A DNA stretch of 64,000 nucleotides from Aaosphaeria pasadenensis (lineage: Eukaryota; Ascomycota; Dothideomycetes; Pleosporales): contig JAKLMB010000014.1 of NCBI GenBank assembly GCA_022813625.1, forward strand, positions 390,845-454,844, in the 5' to 3' direction. Positions within the stretch are counted from its first letter, which is position 1; every line of letters begins with the position of its first letter. Positions 23,883-36,220 of the stretch are shown here, in pieces. The notes under the pieces were generated by a model that ran no database searches, had not been told where the DNA came from, and saw only the letters and a list, made by a program, of their open reading frames with translations. The position numbers were made by a program, and so were the translations under genes.

Positions 23883-24502
23883 TTGGTTTGGTTTGGCGTG
23901 GAATACTTTGTTGGAACCCGTATACAATAACGCGAGAGTTGGTGATTGTTCTGGCATGCTTGGATATGTTTCGTTTCAACATTGGAATATCTCGACGTCG
24001 ACGTGACCTACCCGCTGACTGCATTCTGCACACGACTTGTCTCCCTATCTGTATGTTAAGCTACGTATTTTCCATGGTGAAACTCTCTTCTTCTCAACTT
24101 GTCCCTGGGCTGTCCACACTACTTACCTTTACACTAACCAATCAACACCCATGCATTAACGTGACCACCTACCTCCATCCGTTAGTCTGACATATCTGCT
24201 GTGAAGATATCTGTACCTAATCGTTTGTTCTTACCCTTGAAAGGAACAGAGATCCATTTCGTTCAATCTGCTTTTGATGTGTTCTATCCCTCAAAATTTC
24301 CGCAATGGGCTAGTACAATTTACCTTCATTTGTCCAATGCATACACGACAACGGATCGCCATTTACTTTTTTCGCAAACACGCAAGACACGATCAACCTG
24401 CCCAACAATAAATCAATCAATTAATGTCTCATTTTCATTCCCGCTTTCGAATCAGTAACTTCAATGCTCATAATTCAACTCCCCATCGCCTTCATCGCCA
24501 GC
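23883..24502. other. short convergent intergenic region
   Basis: Lies between the 3' end of the J-domain gene and the 3' end of the aldehyde dehydrogenase gene. No coding frame is supported. Confidence 0.6.
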
Positions 24503-26224
24503 TCATTCCTTCCTCTTCAAGTACAGCGTCTGCGTGTTGCAATACGCCTTCAACCCGGTGATACCCCACTCGGACCCGATACCGCTCTCCTTGTGGCCAG
24601 AGAATGGAAATCTTGGGTCGAGCTCGAGATGCGCATTGACCCAGACGTTTCCGGCGCGGATCTTGCGTGCGACCTTGGCGGCGCGCTCGAGGTCGCTGGA
24701 CCAGACGGAGGCGCCGAGACCCATGGACGTGTCGTTGGCTTTCTTGATACCATCGGCGTCGGTCTTGAAGGTTAGGAAGGGGACGATGGGACCTGTTAGG
24801 TGAGGTTCTGTTAGTGGATGTGGATGAGAGGGAGGGGGAGGGGGACGAGGACGTACCAAATGGTTCTTCGGTGACGATACGCGAGTTCTCGTCTGGTCGG
24901 TCGATGATGGTGGGAGTGATGAAGTAGCCTGGGCCGTCGGGGTTCTTGCCTCCGACGGCGACCTTCCAGTTCTCCTTTTCGATGTCGGTGAAGAAGCCCT
25001 TGACGCGCTCGTACTGCATCTTGTTCTGGATGGGGCCCATGTAGACGTCTGGCTCCGTTCCCGGTCCAACCTGTGTATGTTAGATTGTCCAGTGGAGAGT
25101 TGTAGAAAGGGAGCAAATTGATCTTACCTTGAAGTTCTTGGTTGCCTTGACCATGGCCTCGAGGAACTTGTCTGCTATCGATTCCTGGACGAAGATGCGC
25201 TTGAGGGCGATGCAGATCTGACGAGTGATCAGCGACTTCATATCATAAGGAAGAATTTTAGCTTCTCATACCTGTCCAGAGTTCAAGAATGCAAGGCCTG
25301 CAACCTTCTGTGCAATCTCATCAATGTTCACGTCGTCGAGAATGACTGCGGGGTCATTTCCTCCACTGCATAAACCATCAGCATCCGCGAAACATATAAT
25401 ATTGGGAAAACTTACAGCTCCAATGTCACGCGCTTCAAAGTCTTACTCGCACTCTCCATGACCTTCTTACCCGTGAACGTCGATCCAGTGAAGCTGATCT
25501 TAGCAGGGGTAGGATGGGACGTAAGCATAGGGCCCAAGTCATCACCACCAGACAATCCCTGGACGACACCGGGAGGGAAATACTGCTGAGCGAGTTCTGC
25601 AAGCTTGAGGCCGCACGCAGGCGTGAATGGCGATGGCTTGACGATGATTGGGTTTCCGGTCAAGACGGAGGGAGCGATCTTTCCGACAGCGAGCTGGATG
25701 GGGAAATTCCATGGCACAATGCCGACCGCGACACCGAGTGGTGTGAAGCGGACGACAATTTCCTTGTCGCCCTCTGTCACTGTCTCCTCGGGGAGCTCGA
25801 GGGTAGCGACAGTGCGGATCCAGTGGAGCGCTGCGTCGACTTCGGCTCGTGCGAAGGCTAGCTGTTCGGTAATTCAGCATTGAGTCTCCTATGTGTACCC
25901 AATTCACAGGTATCATTGAAAGTAATCGATACTTACGGGCTTTCCCTGTTCCCTCGTCAACTCCTGCGCAAAGTTCTCCTTCTCTGCCTCCAAACCGTCC
26001 GCGTACGCCAAAACGGCCTTCTTGCGCTCTTCCCAGGGGACCTCGCTCCAGCTCTCAAACGCGTCCGCTGCTGCCTTCATTGCACGGTCGACCTCCTCTT
26101 TCGTGGAGACGGGGACCTCGGGGCCGTTTTCGCCCGTCGCTGGGTTTACTCCATGGCGCTTCTGCTGCGTCGTCTCCTGCTTGCCGTTGATCGTGTTCTG
26201 GAACACCTTCCAGTCGAGACCCAT
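24503..26224 (-). CDS. NAD(P)+-dependent aldehyde dehydrogenase
   Basis: Oxidises an aldehyde to the acid in the cytosol. Exons 26224-25937, 25861-25416, 25365-25272, 25217-25128, 25070-24857 and 24792-24503 give 473 residues. ALDH marks: VPWNFPIQ, KPSPFTP, FTGSTFTGK (cofactor loop), general-base Glu in LELGGNDP (restored across an intron), catalytic Cys in SGQICIALKR (also across an intron), EEPFGPIVP, and a C-terminal FSGHKESGIG. It is slightly shorter than the roughly 500-residue norm and has no targeting peptide. Neighbours give no pathway clue; the substrate is unknown. Confidence 0.93.
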
Positions 26225-27853
26225 CTTGGATGAATTGCTGGTCGTTGGTTCTCGAGAATGGAACTGTTGTATATGAATCGATAAGTTATGTAGTACCTAG
26301 TGTAGCTTTTATCAAGACTCAATAATTCCGATGGTTTTTCTTTCTTTGATGTTTAATTCGTCAGCCAGCGATGAAAATTCAAGACAAAGAGGATCGAAGG
26401 GTAAGATGTACAATCACTCTCAGCTGGACGCGCCATTCAATTCCACTTATATAAAAACCGTCAATTACCCCACCTCACCCAGCCGTAGCAACTAAAGCCA
26501 GCTCGTGACGTACGACGAGTACCCGAGGGGCAATCGAACCCAATCCCAATCCGCCGCCCGGGTAGCCTACGATTCCGATCCAACAGCCGCACGCCATCGA
26601 CCCTTCTAGCACAACGTGGATTTGTCACCAAAAGATGCCGTGCGACAGGCATTCGAACAATTAGTTTGCATTGTGTGTCTCGCTGGCTAGTAATCATTAA
26701 AGGCGAGGTGGTTGGTGGGTAGCTCGACAGGACTGACTCGTTCATGTTCGTTCGTTGATCCCAACTAGTCTCGGATCTCGACCTCGGTAAATATCCAAGT
26801 GCTCCCCTCCACCTGCTCGGACGCTTTCTGCCCTGCGAGCTTGCGTGCAAAGGAGTTTCTACCGTCTGTATTCGGCCCGCGTGAGGGATGTCCATAGCGC
26901 GAAGAGGTGGGGGAGGGGAGAAGGATGGTCGATTACCCTTTTGGGTAACATTTCATCGGTTGGAATGTAAGCTAGCCCGCAACCCTGTCCTGAGGGAACC
27001 ATTGTGCGCTGTGTATACATACAGGGGACGAGGAACTGCTAGCGGCCAATCGAGGAAGTAGGACGGGGGTACGGAAGCAAAGATTGGAGTCAGATATTGG
27101 TGAGTAGCAACGCGGGGGTATGTTTTGCATCGAAAGTCAAAGGGCAAGCCAATAGGAGTTGATGGGGATCTCCCCCTCCAGTCCAAACACTTTGTACGTC
27201 CGCTCAGCCGCGACGCCTTTTCCATAGGAGTAGGATTAAACAATCAACGAATAACCAACGGAATACTATTATCCTATAAATACCCTATAAATATCTTATA
27301 AAAAATATAGAAAATACCCTAAATGCCCTATAAATACCCTATAAATATCTCATAAATAATATACAAAATACCAAATATCATGTATTGTTGCATTGTGCGG
27401 CGGTAGAGATCGAATATTCGAAATGACTGAAAAGGAAAATGGTAAAATCTTTGCCGACATTAGGACAACGAGGGTCTTGACGTTATCCTTTCAGTTGGTG
27501 AGGACAACAAAGGCGGTATCCTTCTTTGCTTACTCCCAGAGGGTTCGCAAGGATTAGGCGCGCCTTCGCTACTATCCCCTCCACAGCCATAGGACCAAGG
27601 TTGAGCGTCAGACGCTCTTTGTCCCACGCCGCAGCACGACAGATTCAGAATCCAGAAAGCCGAGATGCTCCTCAACGCAATCGGGCTTTGTGAAATCGTT
27701 TGGCGTGTGGCCCAGGAAAGCATAGAGTCAAGCCACTCGGCGAATTAGACAAAGGCGAAAAAGAAACCCAGACAAAGACTCGATGACAGTAAGAAAGAGG
27801 AATCGGAGAGACCCTGATGACAGTCAAAGCCCACTGTGCCGCCCATAGATCGT
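26225..27853. other. intergenic with AT-rich tandem duplication
   Basis: 5' flank of the aldehyde dehydrogenase, then a low-GC segment around 27240-27400 that includes a ~54-bp duplication (separate entry). A 144-codon frame at 26461-26895 (minus) is not supported. Confidence 0.55.
27273..27379. repeat. ~54-bp AT-rich tandem duplication
   Basis: Two imperfect copies (27273-27326 and 27327-27379), each opening cctataaataccctataaat. Each copy itself contains smaller ccctataaata units. It is a strong local AT-rich spot. Confidence 0.8.
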
Positions 27854-29403
27854 TCAACCTTGTTTCTCGCGCGCGGACGACTCCACGCCCTGGGTTGCTG
27901 AAGGACCTTGAGTGAGTTTCCGATGGCTCCGACGAGGTTGCTCCGGCATACTGTCCTGATCTGCACGTCTTTTTGCTTTTGCAACTCCCTGTCTCGTTCT
28001 CTCAGACCATGGCTGGGGGGTTATGCCATCATCATCAGCGAGATGGCTTGGATCTTCGCTCTTCCTGATGCCTGACTTTCTCCTCACCGTGCTGCCTTTC
28101 TGCAACAAGTCGGTCTCCAATTTGTGGGCCTCGCTGATAATCCACTTCACTCGGTTATTGTGGACAAAGGCAAGCTTTTCCCTTTCCCGATACTCGTCCG
28201 TATCATTGATCAAGCCAAGGATTATTTTCTTAGCCTTTTCCACCCTGGGATCCTCCTCATCCTCCTCATCCTCCTCATCCTCGGTGCCTAACTGTTCCTC
28301 TAGGGGCTTCTTCTTCGGCTTCTGAAGTTTGCACAGATCCAGCGTTGCGCTGATGGAACTCTGCCAGAGTTCAAAATATCGTGTCCGTGCCCGTGCACGT
28401 TCCATGGAGGCCGTGTAATGTTCCAACCAATACTGCTCGTAGACTAGGTATTCAAGCCACGTTGTCCATCCAGTCTGTTCGCATGGGTCTTTTCTCAATT
28501 GTAGACATCGTTTGAAGTTGTGGGGTGCGATTTGTCTCTCAATCGCCTTCTTGTAGGCAGTAAAACCGTGTTCATCAGGGAGTAGTCGATACTCTCGTAT
28601 CCGTTCCCATGTGTACGATTTCTCGTCAGAATATGAATCACTAGCCAGCGTTTTTGTTCTTCCCATGTACTCATCTTCTCTGCGCATCGATGCGAGATAC
28701 TTAGGGAACCCTGCATCCCCGTCAGGGGTGCCTCGGTTGGCCAACTGCCATCTGCGAAATTCCCACCACCGATGGACTTGCCGGTTAAACGCCGTCCATA
28801 CATCACCCTCTCGACGTGACGGAATCTGTTCATAGCACCATGGCAGAAAAGGCTCATGACTGGCTGCAGGTTCGTCGCTGGCTGCAGGGTTCAAGACGTC
28901 CAAGAAAGCCTCGATCGAGGCGACAGGCCTGCCGCCATTTCGGATGAGCTCGTGGTAGCGTACCGTTCCAAGCTTTCGAAGATGATCCCTCTCAGAGTAT
29001 TCCGAGGATATGCTTGATTCGGAAGCCATGGGTGGTGATTGTAAACACCTAGGTTCTGGAGAACCATCCTGTCCATTTGCTATGCTGTCCAAGCGCGCGA
29101 AAAGTGCGTCCGTGTCGAGGATTCGTGCCGAGGTCACGATTTCTAAGGCATCCCTGTTTGAGGTACACATTAGTGATGAACAGATGAACGCAAGCAATGT
29201 TGGAATCCTTCTCACTTCATGTGTGCCCCCAGTTGAGCTCGGCCGCTATTTGAGAGTTTCCGGATCCCGTCAACACCGTTCATTTGGATTGACCCATCAT
29301 CGCAGCGGCGACTCTCCAAAAACCGAACCAGCTGGGTCTTGTCGAGAGCTAGAAGTTCTTCAACCGTAATTCGAGGAGCTTTAGCATTGTCGTTGAAGGA
29401 CAT
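27854..29403 (-). CDS. uncharacterised basic-tailed protein, paralogue of 38889-39998
   Basis: 495 residues from exons 29403-29216 and 29153-27854; function unknown. The first 70 residues form a short helical domain (ITVEELLALDKTQLVRFLES). The central domain (about 125-400) shares diagnostic strings with the gene at 38889: HRWWEFRRWQ, NRG followed by GFPKYL, AYKKAIERQIAPHNF, TTWLEYLVYEQYWLE and NNRVKWIISEA. An Asp/Glu tract (about residues 345-356) comes from repeated tcctca in the DNA near 28250-28282. The C-terminus is Arg/Lys-rich and disordered with likely nuclear signals. A TATA-like element is at about 29563-29573. It lies just downstream of the FHA-kinase gene and in the same direction. 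Confidence 0.8.
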
Positions 29404-29954
29404 TTTCACAGTACTGCATGTAGAATGTGTGACTTGTAAGGAAAAGGAATCCCCTGCACAGAGTGGTGAGGCTAGCGCGCGTTCAAACGGAGGGCCTCTA
29501 ACCTATTTGGGTGGGGACATGGGGACACGAGAGGTTGACTACCTGGACAGCTGGGTACCCAGGAATATATAGAAGGCGAGGCTGAAAGAATTACATTGAA
29601 CGAAGACCCGTGCTTTGTATATTTAATCATTGGCCGGTATACTATTATTGCGATCCCTGGGGGAGATCAGGGTTTATGCCCTTAGGGGTTAGGTTGCTAC
29701 GGGAGTCATTGGGACTAAACCTCGCTAGCTTATCGATAAACAGATCATCACCAACAAAGAGCTGACTAGCACGTCAGGCTACATTACATACAGAGTATAA
29801 CTCGTTCCTTAACCGAGATGAGATGAGATGAGATGAGATGACCACAATATTCATTCTGGAGCACTTGAAAACTGCAAGGTATGTTGTAACTACCTATCCA
29901 ATCACCACTCTGAAGCCCTCGCCAACGTGACCCTTGAATGGGCAGTGGTGGACA
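29404..29954. other. intergenic with pentanucleotide repeat
   Basis: Promoter of the 27854-29403 gene and 3' region of the kinase gene. Contains the GAGAT repeat listed next. No coding frame. Confidence 0.6.
29815..29840. repeat. (GAGAT)n microsatellite
   Basis: Five perfect tandem copies of gagat. Confidence 0.9.
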
Positions 29955-31890
29955 TTAAACACCTGACTCTCTTGACCCTTCCCCAACCTTCCTCCGCTTA
30001 CTCGCCCTGCCCTCATCTGGATCGGTTTGTTCGCTGGGCTGCTGATCTGCAGCCTCTGTAGTCGAAGCCGTATCAGGTTGCTGCACTAACAGCCGTGAGC
30101 TGGGCTCTCCTAGCCGACTCCTCTTGCGACCCCTGGATTCTGTCGGAATTTCGGATGACACGACGGTCGCAGCGCTTGCTCCTATGTGTATCGTGGTCTT
30201 TGGAGTGCCTTGTACTGAAGGCGTCACAGGTCCACAATTCGATAGTGTGAGCGTGCCTTCTCCTGAGGCCGTCAACGTTCCACAGTTCGATTGTGTGGGC
30301 GTGCCTTCTCCTGAGGCCGTCAACGTTCCACAGTTCGATTGTGTGGGCGTGTATTGTCCTGAGGACGTCAAAACCCCATAGTTCGATGGCGTGGGAGTGC
30401 TTGCTGTGCTGCTCTGCTCTTCGAGTAACAGGGCTTCTTCCCAGCAAGTTGCGGCGTCTTTGCGCTCGCTCGGCTCCTCAACGAGCATGGCATCGAGTAT
30501 AAAAGTGAGCAATTTGCTCCCTTTTCTTTCATACTTCCTGACATGTGCTATCACCACCTTTGCCCACCCTTTGAGGTCATGCTTGTACTCCTCCGAGAAG
30601 TTTGGGAGACCACATTTAAGTGACGCGATGGCCAGGCCCAGTGACCAAATATCGACGGCCACAGTGTATGTGTCATTAGCAGTGGTGTCGCAACCAAGCG
30701 GAATCTCTGGGGCAAGCCATCCATGTGTGCCGACGATTGAATGCAAATCCGCATCGGCTTTGGCGAGACCAAAGTCTCCAAATTTGACGCGGATACCGCT
30801 GGAGCCTCGGGAATCAACTAGGATGTTTTCGGGTTTGATATCCCGATGGGCGATTGGAGGATCGCGTCCATGTAGGTATGTCAGCGCTGACAGAAGCTGA
30901 TGGAGACATTGTATGAGATCAGAAGATGAAAGGCCTTCTTGTTTCTCCAGATTACCTTCGGAAAGGTATTCCATTCTCAACTGGGGGTATGGGTTCATCC
31001 TGGAACTTATGAGTTCCACTATATGGTCCTAAAGCCGTAGCTTATAAGTATATGGCCATCCTTGACGAGATTGGGGGCGAGAATGCGAGACTTACATGTT
31101 TAACAAGGTTCATGACCTCGATTTCCCTGCTCCATATCTCCGGTTCGTAGGAGCGTACGTTTCTGGGTTCCTTCAAAGCATAATCCTCCCCTGTCATCGG
31201 ATCCCAAATGTAGTAGACAATACCAAAACCTCCTTTGCCGAGCTCTACCTTGAAAAGAGGCAGATCAGATGTCGCCGGGACAGTATTTACTCCGGATGCA
31301 TGCTCTGTTTCTATCCTGGACTTGATATCGAAAAGGGCGAGAGCGTCAGAGACCTCACCATACTCTGACATGCGTACACGGAAGTCAGCCACCTTGTTGA
31401 TGTAGTCTTCCGACTTTATATTTTGGGGTACAACAACCCTGAATTGGGTGTTTTTGTTTAGGTATAGAACGCAGAATTTCTTCTTCAAAGTCCTAGGGCC
31501 TTGCAGAGGGAAAGGGAATTCACATCGCAGTTCTTCTTCTTCGTCGCCCGTGTATAGGACGTTTATTCCGCGACGGGATCCCACGCCTGTCACTGTCGGC
31601 AGGTTCCTATCGTTGAAGGAGATGACGAAGTGATTCTGGCTGAAGCTGATATCGTTCGACAGGTGCAGGTCAACCTTATCGTCACGCCCGGCCACTACAC
31701 CAAGACTATTTGTGACAGGGTCGCTGAATCTTAATGCGAGGCGCTCGTGGGTCTCTCCCAGCTTCGGTGACATATTGCCGGGACACCCGGGCTGGTATCG
31801 CGTTCTGTTTTTGGGCATGTTGATAATATCGGTCGCGCCAGTCGAGGCCTCGTGGGCATAAAGATACAGAAAAACGTCTGGGTCGGTCAT
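29955..31890 (-). CDS. FHA-like domain Ser/Thr protein kinase with C-terminal repeats
   Basis: 622 residues from exons 31890-31096 and 31028-29955. The N-terminal part (about 50-170) looks like an FHA phosphopeptide-binding fold: GRDDKVDLHLSNDISFSQNH contains the GR...S..H pattern. The kinase follows: glycine loop GKGGFG (about 226), ATP-binding Lys in YALKEP, HRDIKPEN catalytic loop (about 326), DFGLA (about 349), and GTHGWLAPE in the activation segment, so it should be active. The tail (about 470-560) has 16-residue repeats of TPTQSNCGTLTASGEG type, then basic nuclear-signal clusters (GRKRSR, SKRRKV). The layout recalls FHA-kinases of the checkpoint type, but the domain order and tail differ. 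The ATG at 31890 is chosen; an acceptor just upstream leaves a further 5' exon possible. Confidence 0.85.
30184..30410. repeat. 48-bp coding tandem repeat in the kinase gene
   Basis: Units start at 30232, 30280, 30328 and 30376, with a degenerate unit before them. The second and third start with the identical ccacagttcgattgtgtggg. The period is a multiple of three and keeps frame. Confidence 0.9.
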
Positions 31891-32860
31891 TTCGAGGTCT
31901 TCTGTGTAGGAGGTAGGATGTTCCGGTGTTTGAGTGTTGATTATTTGTATTGCTTCTGGCCCGCAACCTATGATGTTTACCGTCAGTCTGTATTTGCTTT
32001 ACATCGCAGAGCCAGAATAAAGAAGCCCAGACTCACAAATGAGGATTTGATCTCAACGAAGCAAAGGAATGCCCAGTCTGATGACTCTCAAGGGGAACGG
32101 CGTGGGATATGTGGTACCCCTTGCTGGTGTGGTGATTACTCTTTAGCATAAATATGCGAATGAGTTCGAAAGAGATTTGAACTGCGGACTAGAACACGAT
32201 GTAATCTGATATAGCAAGTTGCGGAGGCCTGAGCGCTCGCAACTAGAAACAATGCACTCTAGAGCAGGTCTTCGGAGTTCCGCGAGGCTGGAAGAGGTGT
32301 CCAGGTGGTCTACCCTCTGTATGTACAAAGCCATCCCTCAATATTGATATCATCCAAACATACTCTGCATAAGAGCGAATAGGAGCGGTAGGTAAGTACG
32401 ACAAATCTACAAACCTTCTGACCCCTCAATCCCCCACCATACCTGAATCAGAAAGGACAGCTTCTCACCGCCAAATTCTGTTCTTTGTTTTTGGGTTGGA
32501 TGAAACATGACCGGTCATCCCTCTGCAGGTACATACCCGTCCCGCCCGCCGCCTAATCCCGGTCGCATCTGCCCGTGACACAGCCTGGCCCGGCTCGGCC
32601 CGACCAGCGATAGAGAGGTAAGCAAGCATGTAATTCCAGGATGTAGGGATGGCTTCAACAGTCTGGGGAAGAAATTATGATAGAAGAGGATGTGATGTTG
32701 ATGTTAGGGTTAGAAAGAGGAAAAATACATTTTCCGATATGATAATGCAGTTAACTTGGTCACCTAGGCCAGGTATAGCTACCTGAACAGTGCAGCGGTC
32801 ACACACCTTCCAATGGTGATACAACAATCTTGCATCAAGGTCTGAGATGACAGGTCGCGC
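31891..32860. other. intergenic, no gene seen
   Basis: 5' flank of the kinase and 3' flank of the glucanase. A short stretch around 32715-32770 resembles 40805-40870 (see findings). Confidence 0.55.
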
Positions 32861-34030
32861 TTAATTGCATGGGACTGCAGCAGATGGGTCCACATAACCG
32901 CCACTGATAAACTTCTCATAGCTCCAGTAATCGCCCTGCACACCCTCACCACTCACAGGTACATTACCGTAGAACCCATAAGTCCAGTAAATGCTGCCGC
33001 GCGTGAACCTTTCCCAAGCTGCAATGCCAGTATTGAGATTTGCCTTCCGGCTAGCCAAGGTATTGGCAGTTGTGGCCTGGATCGACCACTCCCCGATGAC
33101 GACGGGGAACTTCCCATCGCCAGCTGACTCCTTAGCGTCAGAGCAGATCCACTCAGGAAGATTGGCAGACGTAGTAGGTCGACCGGCGAAATAGTAGTTA
33201 TGCACGTCGAAAGCGATATTATCCGTGCTGGAAAACAAAGGAGACCAATACTGCTCGTGCCTGAAGCTTCCCTGCAACAGCAGAGGGATGTTTGGGTTGA
33301 CAGCTTGTACCTTCATAAGAACGGCTTTGAAGTAATGCAAGACCCATGCAGCACCGGCATCCGTCAGAGCTGCAGGTGTCCCAAACTTGGTAAGATCCCT
33401 ATTATCAACGGGCTCGTTGATAGGTGCTAGAGTGAAGGCTTCCGGGAAACCGGAACTCTGAATGAAACGAATCGCAGCGTCCACAGCGTTGTACGAGTAG
33501 CTCAAAGCAGTCTGGTTCTGAAACCAACCGTAATTTCCCTCCTTCTCCCCCAGCCCCATGCCATTCAACCCTCCAGGCAGAGAGTGAATGTCAAGAATGA
33601 TGTGCATGTTGTATTGGCGAACAGCATAGTTGGCAATACTTTGAAGGTGCCGAGCCTGGTTTCCATAGTAGAGCTGTGACCCAGGGACCTTGACCCACGC
33701 ATTGTAGCCTGTAGGGATGCGAAGAAGGTTTATGCCAGCCTCTGCAAGCTTGTCGATGTCGTCCGTGGTAATATAGGTGGCGTATCGATGTTCCAGTACT
33801 GGCCCACACCGAGCACCCAGCTTTGTGCATAGGTCCCATTCATCAACAGTGTCGTTGCCATGCTGGGCCCACCATACGGGGTCGATGACAGCTTCCTGAT
33901 GCAGCCAGCCCCCAAGATTGACACCCCTTGCTACGAAGGTTTTCCAGTTGATGTAGGGGGTGGCGCGAGCTGCGTTTGGGGCGGCTTGGGCCAGAAGCAC
34001 CAAGGATGCGAAAGCTGTGCTGAGCAACAT
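32861..34030 (-). CDS. secreted exo-beta-1,3-glucanase, GH5 (subfamily 9 type)
   Basis: Cell-wall or extracellular glucan hydrolase, 389 residues, single exon from ATG 34030. A clean signal peptide (LLSTAFASLVLLAQA) comes first. GH5 marks: ARGVNLGGWL at the start of the barrel, DIHSLPGG, acid/base Glu in APINEPVDN, a His in FDVHNYYF, nucleophile Glu in VVIGEWS, and YWTYGFYG near the end. Length matches yeast EXG1-like enzymes without extra modules. Likely roles are wall remodelling or feeding on beta-glucan. Confidence 0.93.
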   Translation of the reverse strand: MLLSTAFASLVLLAQAAPNAARATPYINWKTFVARGVNLGGWLHQEAVIDPVWWAQHGNDTVDEWDLCTKLGARCGPVLEHRYATYITTDDIDKLAEAGINLLRIPTGYNAWVKVPGSQLYYGNQARHLQSIANYAVRQYNMHIILDIHSLPGGLNGMGLGEKEGNYGWFQNQTALSYSYNAVDAAIRFIQSSGFPEAFTLAPINEPVDNRDLTKFGTPAALTDAGAAWVLHYFKAVLMKVQAVNPNIPLLLQGSFRHEQYWSPLFSSTDNIAFDVHNYYFAGRPTTSANLPEWICSDAKESAGDGKFPVVIGEWSIQATTANTLASRKANLNTGIAAWERFTRGSIYWTYGFYGNVPVSGEGVQGDYWSYEKFISGGYVDPSAAVPCN

Positions 34031-36220
34031 GCTAGATGAAAGAGAGAGTAATTTCAAGTGATTGATATGATTTGAAAGTCACAATTGCCCAGAAGCTCGT
34101 TGCTCTGAATGAGTCCTCATTTTATAATTCCTCGCTCCTCACACATTTTGATTCTGCCTAGAAACGCGGGGTTCATTGAACGGCGTCAAGTCGTATACTG
34201 TTAGACTTGCCAGAATCTCGGGTTCAACTGTAATCTGTGGAGATTTCTGCAAGAAGTTGCTGATGTTGACGATTCTGATCACCCGGGATGTGGAGAGGGG
34301 AGTGGGGTAGGGGTGAGTACGTGATTACAACGATATCTCCCAGCTCGTTGGTTTGCTTGTGGTCCACCTGATCTGCGAGAATCATGGCAATGCAGGCGGC
34401 CCTAAGGCCCAGATCACAAGTTGTAATCACAAGCATCTAATTTTTGAACTGCTTTAGACGTGAGAAGTATGTAACGCATCAGAATGAGGTTTTGTACCAG
34501 CGCCAATGAACATCATGAAATATCATAGAATAATCAACGTGATTTACTAAGTTCCCTGGTAATCTATAACTGTGCTCTTGGGCTAGCGTGTGCTGCAAGT
34601 AGAAAGGATAAGGACTTCACTCATTACACTTCTGCCTGAAAGTCTGCGGGACGCGGAATGTGGAGAATGGGATAGAACGCCATGCAATCCTACTCTAAGT
34701 AGTCGGAGACGATATTCCAGACGGGCCCAGCCGGCGCCAGGTACTAGCTACTTGAACAAAGTATGTCCATTTCCCAAAATACTGGTGACAACATGCCTAG
34801 GGAAATACGTAGAGACGACATTCTTACCTGGTAGCATACAACCACTACAAGAGCGGCAGCTCGGGAACCCTTGGCGCCCACTACCGACTAAATGTGCCTA
34901 ACGGGATGGATCATCCGCCACCCCACCTTTATCCGCCTGTGGAGCCGATTGGTGATCTAATCCGGGGTTCGCGATTCCTTCTCTGGGGGAGGGGTCTGAA
35001 GCCAGCGCGGTAAACGTCAAGGCCACCACTGGCTTTGGAAACATGTGATGGGTTGTATATACCTTGTTGTGGAATTCTATGTACCGAGCTACCGAGGTGT
35101 CCTTTCCACGATGATGCGTGCAGCAGACTAGAAGACCTGTTGCAATTTATAGGATAAGTTGATGTCGATTTTCTATGCAAATATATTACATTCAAATAAG
35201 ACTCCAAAGAATATTTCATAGCAAATATAATCCAGGTGGCTTTCGGTATTACTTGTATTTTAGGCTCGTGACTGAAAGGCACACTTCTGCCACATGAGAC
35301 GCAGATGAGCCCCGTTACCGCCGAGAGACATTATGCCCACTCACAAATTCGCTATATCAAGGGCCAAATCCCAATTTTGTCCGCTTCGCCTTCGCGATTG
35401 GTTGCGTATCTCGGGGCAGCTCTTGCCGACCCCGTATCTCTATCATGACAGGGCAGACGCCCTGAGTGTCGCAGTGGTTGGGGTGGGATTTCTTACCCTT
35501 ATTCGGGAGTTGTGGGGCGCGATGGTGGTTGCAGATGAAGATACATTTTGGAAGTGTTTTGATCTAAATGATAGCAAAAGTAGCCCTTATAGAGACTATC
35601 GCAACAATAGCTACTGTCGCGCTTGGAGTTCACGCTGAGCTATTTGCTGAGAGCTTTGTTCTAAACATTAGAGGAACACCACATCAGAAAATGTTCAAGC
35701 CGGACATGACTGTACCCAGTGAATGTACTACATCTCACCGAAGCTGATAGATTTACAAACCCTGTGCAGCTTGTGATTAGATGGGAGAAGCCCGAGCCAT
35801 CAGAAGATAGTCAGGGAATTCATTCGCTTGCAGTTGTTCCGAATTTTCTCGTTCTGCCACCCGGGAGCGATGCAGCTCGGTGCAATGCGCCCGAAAGGGT
35901 TGCAGAGGGCTGAGATGTTTCAACGACTTCCGTTCTCTTTTGCTCCACATGTCTCCTTGTCGTTTTGATACCCGATTACAGATCCATCTCCACATTCCGA
36001 GCCGTTGAACAGACATTTCGAACATGCTTTTGGGACGCATCGGTAGTGCATCGAATCTATAACTATGCCTTCCCTCTCAAACATGGTGAGTTCAGCACAA
36101 GACACCAATCACTTGTTTCCAAATCACAACACGAGCCTCTCTCACCTCACAGCTCGGTCGAGTACCCTTTTGAACCTACATTCAATAACACTTGGCGCAT
36201 AGTCAGTCAAAGATAGAATC
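34031..36220. other. long divergent intergenic region
   Basis: Between the divergent glucanase and the second sugar transporter. No supported coding frame, repeat or RNA. Confidence 0.6.

Noticed and set aside
26461..26895. 144-codon frame, and a tRNA-like GGTTCGATT box near 26525-26535 (minus)
   Set aside because: The frame has no domain. The box has no pairing T-stem or anticodon arm around it, so no tRNA can be folded.
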